Origin: a virus
DNA length: 21,190 nucleotides
Strand: one strand, 5' to 3'
Virus record (IMG/VR): IMGVR_UViG_3300017781_000179
Location: 1-21,190 of that record
The notes beneath the pieces are model-generated. The model searched no databases and was not told the origin of the DNA. It saw only the letters and a list, made by a program, of their open reading frames with translations. A program made the position numbers and the translations under genes. Position 1 is the stretch's first letter; the number at the start of each line of letters is the position of its first letter. Positions 1 through 5,500 of the stretch are shown piece by piece.

Positions 1-75
1 CATGATATCGTGCATTTGACACGAGTTATATATAGTATTATGAGTCATTGTATTACGGTACTACATATCGGATGA
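1..75 (+). CDS. C-terminal end of an unknown gene cut by the window edge
   Basis: The first plus-strand frame is open from base 1 to a TGA at 73-75 and encodes about 24 residues. The TGA overlaps the ATG at 72 of the next gene in an ATGA arrangement, the coupling seen at many junctions in this window. That overlap is the main reason to believe the fragment is the tail of a real gene. No motif can be read from so short a piece, and an untranslated leader is an alternative. Confidence 0.35.
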   Translation, partial: HDIVHLTRVIYSIMSHCITVLHIG

Positions 76-245
76 TAGGTTCGTTCTCTATATGGAGAGA
101 ATACTATCGTGACCTTTACCCTATATACGGAAGAGTAAGTAGTGTCTATTATAGCTGGTTTAACTATAGACACTTTAACAGAGATGGTACATATAGAAGA
201 CCTAGATTAAGTTTATTAGAGATAATATTAAGTAGAAATCGATGA
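72..245 (+). CDS. Small hypothetical Tyr/Arg-rich protein
   Basis: This encodes 57 residues rich in Tyr, Arg and Ser, with no recognisable domain. The ATG at 72 was chosen over the TTG at 48 because it overlaps the upstream stop as ATGA. The stop (243-245) in turn overlaps a possible ATG of the next gene. It lies in a run of small plus-strand genes leading into two oxygenase-like genes and probably belongs to the same transcript. The coding strand is strongly purine-rich (many GAG and AGA codons), as in the next few genes. No function can be assigned. Confidence 0.45.
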   Translation: MIGSFSIWREYYRDLYPIYGRVSSVYYSWFNYRHFNRDGTYRRPRLSLLEIILSRNR

Positions 246-259
246 TGGAGAGAAAGATT

Positions 260-463
260 ATGGATAAGAAGTACATATACGAGAGTCCTGATAAGGGGAA
301 GACCGTATATAGGAGAGAGATTGGCAAGGTTGAACGAGAGTTATATAAGACGAGACATGATCACTATATGGAGAAGTTAGTTGAGCATGACGAGAATCGT
401 ACGAGTTGGAGTGATCGAGAGGCGTACTGGAAGAGTTACGGGTTTCAAGTAGTATATGATTAA
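260..463 (+). CDS. Small charged hypothetical protein
   Basis: This 67-residue, highly charged protein (many Lys, Arg, Glu, Asp and Tyr) has no signal peptide, membrane segment or recognised motif. The ATG at 260 has a good Shine-Dalgarno sequence (GGAGAG at 247-252), so it is preferred. An in-frame ATG at 242 would overlap the previous stop as ATGA and is a possible alternative that adds six residues. It is co-directional with, and tightly spaced between, other small genes. It may be a small accessory protein of the phage, but its role is unknown. Confidence 0.5.
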   Translation: MDKKYIYESPDKGKTVYRREIGKVERELYKTRHDHYMEKLVEHDENRTSWSDREAYWKSYGFQVVYD

Positions 464-505
464 GGTTTGGATAGGATTATATGTGATGGTGATAGGAATG
501 AGCTT

Positions 506-694
506 GTGGATGATATGGCAGATTTAGAGACGAGAGACCACTGGATGGTAGGAATTACGAGTTGTATGTTGTTTATATGTTATAAGATCATGTTCATGCA
601 TCCCTTTCTTGCGGGTGTGATGATCGCGTTGAACATGAATATGTTTAACAGGTACTGTGAGAGACGAAAGAATGATACACGAGATAGATTATGA
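506..694 (+). CDS. Small putative membrane protein
   Basis: This encodes about 62 residues. An acidic N-terminus is followed by a hydrophobic stretch from the WMVGITSCML motif through FMHPFLAGVMIAL, which could form one or two membrane segments, and then a basic C-terminal tail (RRKNDTRDRL). The start is uncertain. A GTG at 506 has an AGGA element upstream, an ATG at 515 is also possible, and a TTG at 467 has poor spacing to any ribosome binding site. Its 3' end overlaps the start of the next gene by about 23 nt. The topology suggests an inner-membrane phage protein of unknown role. Confidence 0.45.
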   Translation: MDDMADLETRDHWMVGITSCMLFICYKIMFMHPFLAGVMIALNMNMFNRYCERRKNDTRDRL

Positions 695-1139
695 GTACGA
701 TACTCGAGCGCTAAGACTCGAGGCTGAAGAGATGAGAGGATACGAGCCTTTCGTTGATCCAAAGACTGGCACCGTTATAGACAAGTGGCTGATTAAGCGA
801 GAGGTGACCGGGTACGCACGATGGCTTTCGAGCACATTTGAGACTTTGCTCGATACGGAAGTCAAGCCGAGATTTTATATACAAGAGAAGGGATTTACTC
901 TTCCATTTCACAGAGATAGGGGTACGACCTGCGCCGTCAACTTCATATTGTCGACATCGCGAGATCCAATTAGGTTTAAGACGGAGTGGGGAGTCAACAG
1001 CTATCATTACACCACGGCGATCGTCGACGTGAGTCGCGAACACGAGGTGAGAGCGTCAAGACAAGACAGGTACCTCTTTAAGCTATCGATATTTGATAAG
1101 AGTTACGAAGAGGTAGTGGATAAGTACAATGCAGTATGA
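672..1139 (+). CDS. 2OG-Fe(II) oxygenase-like protein (aspartyl/asparaginyl hydroxylase-like)
   Basis: This 155-residue protein shows the double-stranded beta-helix iron-binding signature: an HxD pair in PFHRDRG, a distal His in SREHEV, and a following Arg in QDRYLFKLSI in the position that usually binds the 2-oxoglutarate carboxylate. In this superfamily these residues coordinate Fe(II) and 2OG for hydroxylation of protein, nucleic acid or small-molecule substrates; the substrate here cannot be told. An ATG at 672 was chosen; a GTG at 657 is in frame upstream. It overlaps the next oxygenase-like gene by 11 nt, so the two are probably translated together. It is one of four such genes within 3 kb. 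Confidence 0.65.
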   Translation: MIHEIDYEYDTRALRLEAEEMRGYEPFVDPKTGTVIDKWLIKREVTGYARWLSSTFETLLDTEVKPRFYIQEKGFTLPFHRDRGTTCAVNFILSTSRDPIRFKTEWGVNSYHYTTAIVDVSREHEVRASRQDRYLFKLSIFDKSYEEVVDKYNAV

Positions 1140-1584
1140 CGTTGAGAGAATATTACTTGAGATGGAGAGCTTACCTCAGTGGGACCTTCAGATATGTCTG
1201 CAGTCTTATGAGGGAAATCGAGATCACACGTTTGGATGTGGACTTCTACAAAAAATACACGATGCCGGAAGACTTGAGACTGAACTGACTCATAAGATAT
1301 TTAATATTCCATACGTGAATTCAATCATAGATGAGTATCAGTTATATCGAACAAAGTTCTTTAAGATGAGGCCAAAGACCTGTTATAGTTATCATCGTGA
1401 TCAGACAAAGAGGCTTCACATTCCAATTATTACGAATGATAAGTGCTTTCTCGTAGTCGATGACGAGGTTGTAAGAACTCCGATCGAGGGAAATTCATAT
1501 GTTATCGATACCACGAAGATTCACACCGCGGTTAATGCGTCATTTAAAGAGCGCATTCACCTCATCGGTTGTCTTCCTACTTGA
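1129..1584 (+). CDS. 2OG-Fe(II) oxygenase-like protein (second copy)
   Basis: This 151-residue protein has HxD in YSYHRDQT, a distal His in TTKIHTAVN and an Arg in KERIHLIGCL, the typical Fe(II)/2OG-binding triad plus 2OG arginine of the aspartyl/asparaginyl hydroxylase-like group. The segment between the HxD and the distal His (LHIPIITNDK, then FLVVDDE) fits the alternating strands of a jelly-roll core. It overlaps the preceding oxygenase-like gene by 11 nt. The two share architecture but little obvious sequence, so they are unlikely to be a recent duplication. Its stop lies directly upstream of a late promoter for the next gene. The substrate is unknown. Confidence 0.65.
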   Translation: MQYDVERILLEMESLPQWDLQICLQSYEGNRDHTFGCGLLQKIHDAGRLETELTHKIFNIPYVNSIIDEYQLYRTKFFKMRPKTCYSYHRDQTKRLHIPIITNDKCFLVVDDEVVRTPIEGNSYVIDTTKIHTAVNASFKERIHLIGCLPT

Positions 1585-1592
1585 TATAAATA
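1585..1592 (+). promoter_or_regulatory. T4-type late promoter TATAAATA
   Basis: A perfect TATAAATA octamer lies immediately after the oxygenase-like gene and 20 nt before the ATG of the QueC-like gene. It is followed by a TTAGGAGAT ribosome binding site at about 1598. The spacing (octamer, then AGGAG, then ATG) matches the other late-type sites at 5471 and 7767. In T4 this octamer is recognised by the gp55 late sigma factor. Chance octamers are expected in AT-rich DNA, but this one is intergenic and properly placed. Confidence 0.6.
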
Positions 1593-1611
1593 AGACTTAG
1601 GAGATATAAAA

Positions 1612-2172
1612 ATGAAAAGATGCATCATGGTATCAGGCGGAATAGATAGTACTGTTCTGCACCACATGTTACTTAAGGACTATCCTGACATAGTCACTGT
1701 CAATATGCCAAAGCCGTCGAGTAAAGGACTGCGAGACGCTATTCCTGACGCCGATGTTACTATCGATTGGATGCCAAGCCCAGGTTATTTTGACAAGGAA
1801 AAGAAAACGCCTCATGGAAATAACGTGTACCGAGGTACGCTCTACACGGTGGAACAGAAATTAGTTCCTAACTATGACGAAATATACGTGGCGTCGAATA
1901 AGCCTCCTGAAGAAGATTGGTTTCAAAATCATCTGTTATGTCCAAAGCGTGGTGAGCTCATACCAAAATATCCTAATAAGTTCAAGACTCCGTATCAAGA
2001 TAAGTTTAAGTGGGAAATAATACAGATAGCAATCGATAACAAAATCGACTTGACAGGAACTTATACTTGTAGTATACAGCCTAAGTCAGAAAAACATTGC
2101 CGTGAGTGCTTCTGTTGTAAAGAAAGAGAGTGGGCCTACAAAAAACTTGGACTTGACGTCTACTGGGAGTAA
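1612..2172 (+). CDS. QueC-like PP-loop protein (7-cyano-7-deazaguanine synthase family)
   Basis: This 186-residue protein has an N-terminal PP-loop ATP-pyrophosphatase motif, SGGIDST, at residues 8-14, and a C-terminal Cys cluster at about residues 153-169 (C-x9-C-x2-C-x-CC). This resembles the four-Cys zinc site at the C-terminus of QueC, which converts 7-carboxy-7-deazaguanine to preQ0 using ATP and ammonia. It is shorter than cellular QueC (about 220-230 residues). In phages, preQ0 enzymes can supply 7-deazaguanine DNA modification that evades restriction. No QueD, QueE, FolE or transglycosylase is seen in this window, so the substrate may differ or come from the host. The start has a strong AGGAG and a late promoter upstream. 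It ends base-to-base against a convergent minus-strand gene. Confidence 0.7.
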   Translation: MKRCIMVSGGIDSTVLHHMLLKDYPDIVTVNMPKPSSKGLRDAIPDADVTIDWMPSPGYFDKEKKTPHGNNVYRGTLYTVEQKLVPNYDEIYVASNKPPEEDWFQNHLLCPKRGELIPKYPNKFKTPYQDKFKWEIIQIAIDNKIDLTGTYTCSIQPKSEKHCRECFCCKEREWAYKKLGLDVYWE

Positions 2173-2706
2173 TCATTTAAATCTTACTGAAAGTATTACG
2201 CGAATACCGTCATTTGGATTATCTATTGAATGAGGAATGTCGGTACGTAAGAATGTAGGCTTATCTATTATAGTCTTCTCAATGACTTTACACTTTGACT
2301 TATCAATTGGCACTCCACCTTTTGCATTATATAACTCTTTTCGTGGCTCGACATAGTCATTCTTCCAATTACTCTTATCACTGTAATCATACCACTTCAT
2401 ATATGCGTTTTCATAGTTTATTACCGGAATATTGAGTGCGTGAACTCGAGGATTTTCAATAGTGCCATCTATGTGAATATTAAGCTTACCGTGTGGAGGA
2501 GTCAAATGAAATCTTATGAAATGTATTTCTCGCTCTCTTACTGACTCGATCCACTGGTAACTTACTGGACACTCTCGTTCAAGCCACTCAGCAGAAGGAA
2601 TCCATGCCATCTTATCAATACTTTTCCAGTCATTGCTGTTAACAAGCTCTTTTTTAATATCTTCAAATAGCTGAGCCTCAATAGGATGTTTTTTATAATA
2701 CTTCAA
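2173..2706 (-). CDS. 2OG-Fe(II) oxygenase-like protein (third copy)
   Basis: This 177-residue protein has HxD in KLNIHIDGT, a distal His in TDIPHSIDN and an Arg in GIRVILSVRF, the Fe(II)/2OG signature. Other readable parts include a strand-like HFIRFHLTPP just before the HxD. It is the last gene of the minus-strand unit that begins at the tmRNA promoter and overlaps the preceding oxygenase-like gene by 4 nt (ATGA). Its stop abuts the stop of the plus-strand QueC-like gene with no gap. Resemblance is to aspartyl/asparaginyl beta-hydroxylase-like proteins; the substrate is unknown. Confidence 0.7.
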   Translation of the reverse strand: MKYYKKHPIEAQLFEDIKKELVNSNDWKSIDKMAWIPSAEWLERECPVSYQWIESVREREIHFIRFHLTPPHGKLNIHIDGTIENPRVHALNIPVINYENAYMKWYDYSDKSNWKNDYVEPRKELYNAKGGVPIDKSKCKVIEKTIIDKPTFLRTDIPHSIDNPNDGIRVILSVRFK

Positions 2707-3350
2707 AAATATCTCTTAATGTATTTGTAATCAATACCAAATAGTAAGTTTATACGTATGTCATTTGAATTGTTAAAAACACGATGTGGCCAACCAGTAT
2801 TCGTAAACCAGCACTCACCAATCTTAAAATTAACACTATCAACTTTACCACGTCTTTTAATTTCAAAAGTGCTATCTTCATTATTTAAAGAACAAGACAC
2901 ACGACATGCAACACTGGTATTAGTATCAATGTGCCAGTCAAACAGATCACCAGGATGTAGTACTGATATGCGAGCACGATAAAGTCCGGGAAACGCTGAC
3001 GCTAACCAGTCTTTTGCATTGTTAGTACAGTGTTCAGTAAACTTAGTATACTTGAGTTCCATCATGACGTCTTCGCTATCCTGCCTTGGATTTTTATTTT
3101 GTAAGAGTATGTGTTGAAATCTTTCTGGTATCATTCCTACGAGCTCACACTTATCTTTAATCTCATAATTTTCTTTATCTTTTAAAAAGTTTACTTCACT
3201 AAAATGATCGTATATCGCATTAAACTCTTCAATAATTTCTTCCGGCATGTTACATAAGTGCTTAAAGTTTGGTAGTTCGTGTCTCTTAGGACCAGGTCCT
3301 ACAACTCTGTCTCTTGGTCTTCCAATACTTGTTTTAAAATCTTTAATCAT
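2703..3350 (-). CDS. 2OG-Fe(II) oxygenase-like protein (fourth copy)
   Basis: This encodes 215 residues from the ATG at 3350, chosen over the longer frame because AGGAA precedes it and it overlaps the upstream stop by 8 nt (ATGATTAA). The C-terminal half carries HxD in FDWHIDTN, a distal His in GWPHRVFN and an Arg in DIRINLLFGI, all in the expected order and spacing for the 2OG-Fe(II) jelly roll. The segment RARISVLHPG before the HxD fits the first core strand. The N-terminal 100 residues are polar and unassigned and could form a substrate-recognition module. It overlaps the next oxygenase-like gene by 4 nt, so the two are translationally coupled. Confidence 0.75.
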   Translation of the reverse strand: MIKDFKTSIGRPRDRVVGPGPKRHELPNFKHLCNMPEEIIEEFNAIYDHFSEVNFLKDKENYEIKDKCELVGMIPERFQHILLQNKNPRQDSEDVMMELKYTKFTEHCTNNAKDWLASAFPGLYRARISVLHPGDLFDWHIDTNTSVACRVSCSLNNEDSTFEIKRRGKVDSVNFKIGECWFTNTGWPHRVFNNSNDIRINLLFGIDYKYIKRYF

Positions 3351-4011
3351 ATGTTTTCCTATGCAGTAAAAATGTTGTATCATTAAATAAGTATAATATT
3401 ATATATTGCCAGCAGTTATCGTTAATCATTCCATCCATCTTACACGTATAATAAAGTCCATCTAGCTGCTTCCAACTGTTACTTTTCCATGGAAATGGAT
3501 TTACATACTTATTATACTCTTTATTTAACATATTTACGAATAATTTAGAAAAATTCTTTCTAGAGAAAGTTGATTGAAAAGAAATAAATAAGTGGTTAAA
3601 GTTATTCTTTGCGGCGTAATCATACTGCTTAGGTAACATATATCGACTTGCTAAATTAGGTAGTTTTCTTGGTGATAAGTTTTCTTGTCTTACGGACTTA
3701 GCATAGTAAGTTTTTGTTAGTGCTCTGCCAGTTTTTTTACCAAAATGATCAGTTTGAAGTGCACTAAAAGCCACGGCTTCGTATTTTGGATTTAAAGTAA
3801 ACGGTGGTACAGGCGCAAAGACTACAGTAAAGCACTCATAATCTTTCCATTTATTAGATATATCTTTATAGTTTTTACATAACTTATCGTTTGTATTTTC
3901 TGCTTCATACGCAAGTTCTAAAAACATATCATAGTATAACTGTCCGGCTTTGTTCTTTTTAGTTAAATCGCCATTTTTATTAAAATTTGCTGCGAACGTG
4001 GTGGGTGTCAT
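3343..4011 (-). CDS. Conserved-looking hypothetical protein
   Basis: This encodes 222 residues from the ATG at 4011, which is preceded by GAAGGAAAT. An upstream TTG at 4023 is in frame but less likely. The protein is Lys-, Asn- and aromatic-rich, without signal peptide or membrane segments. I recognise no family. The middle (AVAFSALQTDHFG, then GRALTKTYYAKS) has the feel of a small catalytic fold such as an acyltransferase, but no diagnostic motif supports that. Its start overlaps the end of the desaturase by 32 nt, and its end overlaps the oxygenase-like gene by 8 nt. It may act with the lipid or hydroxylation enzymes beside it, but this is inference from position only. Confidence 0.6.
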   Translation of the reverse strand: MTPTTFAANFNKNGDLTKKNKAGQLYYDMFLELAYEAENTNDKLCKNYKDISNKWKDYECFTVVFAPVPPFTLNPKYEAVAFSALQTDHFGKKTGRALTKTYYAKSVRQENLSPRKLPNLASRYMLPKQYDYAAKNNFNHLFISFQSTFSRKNFSKLFVNMLNKEYNKYVNPFPWKSNSWKQLDGLYYTCKMDGMINDNCWQYIILYLFNDTTFLLHRKTYD

Positions 4012-4495
4012 GATTTCCTTCAAATGGTGCTAATATGTTTATGAACCATCGATTCATTGGTTTACCTTCTTGATGGCCAAAGTAGTTTAATATTCCAATG
4101 CCGGCATATCCTAAAAGTATAGTCATAGGTGACAGTATTATTATTGGCCATATCAAGTACTTTCCATATTTTTGAAAAAACATAATTCTTTTATTTTTAA
4201 TTAAGTCTCTTATTAAAGATAAAGGTATAGGCTTATTCCATCGTGATAAAAGTACATTTAGTGATCCTTGGTACTTAGGTGAATGAGGATCATTTGGTGT
4301 ATCAGAATATTTATGATGTAGTCTATGTGTACCAACCCAACCTAGTGGTTTGTACACGCCAATGCATAAAGCACACGATAATGACAACCATTCATACCAT
4401 GCTCTTCTTTTTCCCTGACCATGAGCCCAGTACCTATGTAAACCAAAGGTTGCTCCGATAGTTGCTAGTACTAGGTATACTATATAAGTTATCAC
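3980..4495 (-). CDS. Short acyl-lipid/acyl-CoA fatty-acid desaturase
   Basis: This 171-residue integral membrane di-iron enzyme has all three histidine boxes of the delta-9 desaturase family: HRYWAH at 20-25, HRLHH at 57-61 and HDTHH at 162-166. There are hydrophobic segments at the N-terminus (IVYLVLATIGATF), around residues 38-48 and around 115-138. Family members introduce a double bond into fatty acyl chains using O2 and electrons from ferredoxin or cytochrome b5. It is much shorter than cellular forms (about 270-300 residues) and ends just five residues after the third box. The start is a GTG overlapping the upstream stop (GTGA). It may alter host membrane lipids during infection. Small desaturases are known from marine T4-like phages. 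Confidence 0.85.
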   Translation of the reverse strand: MITYIVYLVLATIGATFGLHRYWAHGQGKRRAWYEWLSLSCALCIGVYKPLGWVGTHRLHHKYSDTPNDPHSPKYQGSLNVLLSRWNKPIPLSLIRDLIKNKRIMFFQKYGKYLIWPIIILSPMTILLGYAGIGILNYFGHQEGKPMNRWFINILAPFEGNHDTHHVRSKF

Positions 4496-4641
4496 GATAC
4501 TTGTAATGCAACGTAAATTAACATACCAAGTATACTAAAATTAATTAACATATTAACATAGTGTGGGTTCGGTGTCATAATTTTCTTCCTTTCAATATTT
4601 AGAGTCATAAGATCTGTGTGTTCAAGTACTTTGTGCCACAT
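4492..4641 (-). CDS. 49-residue single-pass membrane protein
   Basis: This small gene starts at an ATG overlapping the upstream stop as TAATG, with AAAGGAA before it. It ends with a TGA that overlaps the desaturase GTG. It encodes 49 residues with a polar N-terminus and one hydrophobic segment near the end (MLINFSILGMLIYVALQV). A second in-frame ATG (22 codons in) also has an AGGAAG, so a 28-residue form is possible. Perfect coupling on both sides supports it as a real gene. Its position suggests a membrane partner of the desaturase, which is inference. Confidence 0.65.
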   Translation of the reverse strand: MWHKVLEHTDLMTLNIERKKIMTPNPHYVNMLINFSILGMLIYVALQVS

Positions 4642-4883
4642 TATAATTCCTTTCCGTAACCAAACATTTGATCAAGGCCGAAGGTTTCCATAAGGAGAAA
4701 ACTGAATACTAATAAAAGAATGCTCCAGACAATAAGCTTACCACTAAAGTTTGTCGCTGCCATCTTAATTGCAATTAACTCATTGCCTAAGAATCTAAGC
4801 GCTAACTCAAACTCGTTGTGTTCTTCTTTCTTTTGCTCTTCATCTTTTTCAGTCATGTATCCGTACTTCTTATCTTCGGCCAT
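4641..4883 (-). CDS. Small membrane protein with charged N-terminus
   Basis: This 80-residue protein has a highly charged N-terminal third (Lys/Glu-rich), a short amphipathic middle, and one transmembrane segment at about residues 50-66 (LIVWSILLLVFSFLLME), followed by a short polar tail. It lies 4 nt after the preceding gene and overlaps the next by 1 nt (TAATG). It is part of the operon that starts with the tmRNA. No family is recognised. A single-pass inner-membrane protein with a large cytoplasmic N-terminus is the most likely topology. Confidence 0.65.
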   Translation of the reverse strand: MAEDKKYGYMTEKDEEQKKEEHNEFELALRFLGNELIAIKMAATNFSGKLIVWSILLLVFSFLLMETFGLDQMFGYGKEL

Positions 4884-4887
4884 GTTT

Positions 4888-5121
4888 TTATTGTTTCTCG
4901 CCTACGTAAGCATAAAGCTTGTTTGCGGTTTCGATAAGATCAACTGGCTGATACATCATAGGCGAGTGTTCTTTTATCGCCTCTTCGATGTCTTGGCGTT
5001 TCTCTTGTGCCTGATCTATCATTCGATACATCAAGTCCTGTTCTAAACAGAACTGTGTGTCGGCCATTTCTTTGGCCATTCTTAAAGTTTCGAGACGAAT
5101 CTCATAAGCATTTTTAGACAT
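4888..5121 (-). CDS. Small helical hypothetical protein directly downstream of the tmRNA
   Basis: This 77-residue protein is mostly helical and charged, with heptad-like Leu/Met spacing in the first 50 residues (IRLETLRMAKEMADTQ, then LMYRMIDQAQEKRQ). There is no membrane segment. The ATG at 5121 has a near-perfect AGGAGG 5 nt upstream. This is the first protein-coding gene after the tmRNA in the same transcript, which is driven by the promoter at 5433-5461. The style is that of small conserved proteins of marine T4-like phages. The function is unknown; a regulatory protein made early is possible. Confidence 0.7.
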   Translation of the reverse strand: MSKNAYEIRLETLRMAKEMADTQFCLEQDLMYRMIDQAQEKRQDIEEAIKEHSPMMYQPVDLIETANKLYAYVGEKQ

Positions 5122-5185
5122 ATTGTCCTCCTGTGTGTGTTAGTGGTGAGATTCTGTTTCCACGCTCTCACCGGGCGCATAGGAA

Positions 5186-5230
5186 TTACGCAGCTTGCGC
5201 AAACTCCTGAGGTGCAAAATTATCGTTTGC
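5186..5230 (-). other. tmRNA tag-peptide reading frame
   Basis: The frame GCA AAC GAT AAT TTT GCA ... GCT GCG TAA encodes ANDNFAPQEFAQAA and stop. The ANDNFA start and the Ala-Ala end match alphaproteobacterial SsrA tags, where the C-terminal AA is read by ClpXP. An earlier in-frame GCG AAC (5248-5243) lies closer to the pseudoknot, so a longer tag is formally possible. The GCA at 5230 gives the canonical tag and is preferred. Confidence 0.88.
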
Positions 5231-5309
5231 ATTTATCGTTTTGTTCGCATTAACCGAGCTTACATCCGGATAACTCCAATTCTCTAATACATACCTGTCG
5301 ATCCTATTT

Positions 5310-5372
5310 CAGCCCCATCATGAATACAGCACTTATTTAACGACACCCGTGGCTGTATTCATGGTGGAGCTG
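5310..5372 (-). repeat. 21-position inverted repeat joining the two tmRNA pieces
   Basis: Arms at 5310-5330 and 5352-5372 pair across a 21-nt loop, with one G-U and one C-A mismatch. The helix contains the acceptor stem and continues without a break past the mature CCA end. The precursor is therefore one long hairpin that host processing enzymes must open to release the mature 3' CCA end (5362) and the 5' end of the coding piece (5316). Confidence 0.85.
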
Positions 5373-5432
5373 TCGGGTACCGCCCCCGAGTCCAGTATAA
5401 TTTTCGATCCTTTTCATCGTTATATAGTATAT

Positions 5433-5461
5433 ATTATACCACAGAAATAGCCATTTGTAAA
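5433..5461 (-). promoter_or_regulatory. Early sigma70-type promoter for the tmRNA operon
   Basis: On the minus strand there is TTTACA (5461-5456), a 17-nt spacer and TATAAT (5438-5433), preceded by an A-tract and CTG (AAAAAAACTG). The predicted start near 5426 is just upstream of the tmRNA acceptor piece. The same module occurs at 9819-9847 and 20219-20247, so it appears to be the phage early promoter. It abuts a plus-strand late promoter at 5471. Confidence 0.85.
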
Positions 5462-5470
5462 CAGTTTTTT

Positions 5471-5478
5471 TATAAATA
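5471..5478 (+). promoter_or_regulatory. T4-type late promoter TATAAATA
   Basis: TATAAATA is followed by GTAAT, 22 nt before the ATG at 5501, with AGAGGAG in between. The 13-nt string TATAAATAGTAAT recurs exactly at the minus-strand site before the glutamine riboswitch. It drives the plus-strand genes 5501-6923, back-to-back with the early promoter of the tmRNA. Confidence 0.75.
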
Positions 5479-5500
5479 GTAATGAAGAAGAGGAGTTATT

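Larger units (their letters stand above)
5140..5412 (-). ncRNA. ssrA: Permuted (two-piece) tmRNA
   Basis: In minus-strand order the acceptor piece comes first. It has a T-arm-like hairpin (TCGGG/CCCGA, 7-nt loop) and CAGCTCC followed by ACCA, ending at 5362. After a 45-nt intervening segment the coding piece starts at 5316 with GGGGCTGAAATAGGATCGAC. GGGGCTG pairs with CAGCTCC (one G-U) to make a 7-bp acceptor stem. The coding piece continues with an H-type pseudoknot (5254-5276: GAGTT with AAGCTC, CCG with CGG), then the tag reading frame (5186-5230) whose stop lies in a hairpin (5181-5208), then a 7-bp hairpin at 5145-5172. This gene order is that of alphaproteobacterial split tmRNA. tmRNA with SmpB rescues stalled ribosomes and tags the nascent chain. 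The outer ends are approximate. An early promoter lies just upstream. Confidence 0.92.

Noticed and set aside
16-44. TTGACA at 16-21 as a sigma70 promoter for the left-edge genes
   Set aside because: No good -10 lies at 16-18 nt spacing, and the region appears to be the tail of an upstream gene with an ATGA junction at 72.
711-1043. A 110-residue minus-strand reading frame
   Set aside because: It is antisense to the 2OG oxygenase-like gene with its HxD...H...R motif and has no ribosome binding site or recognisable product.
4720-5046. A 108-residue plus-strand reading frame
   Set aside because: It is antisense to two well-coupled minus-strand genes. Its hydrophobic character mirrors their codons, and no ribosome binding site was evident.
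5122-5430. A tRNA gene in the region before 5121
   Set aside because: The acceptor stem and CCA belong to the permuted tmRNA; no anticodon arm is present, and the tag reading frame and pseudoknot explain the rest.
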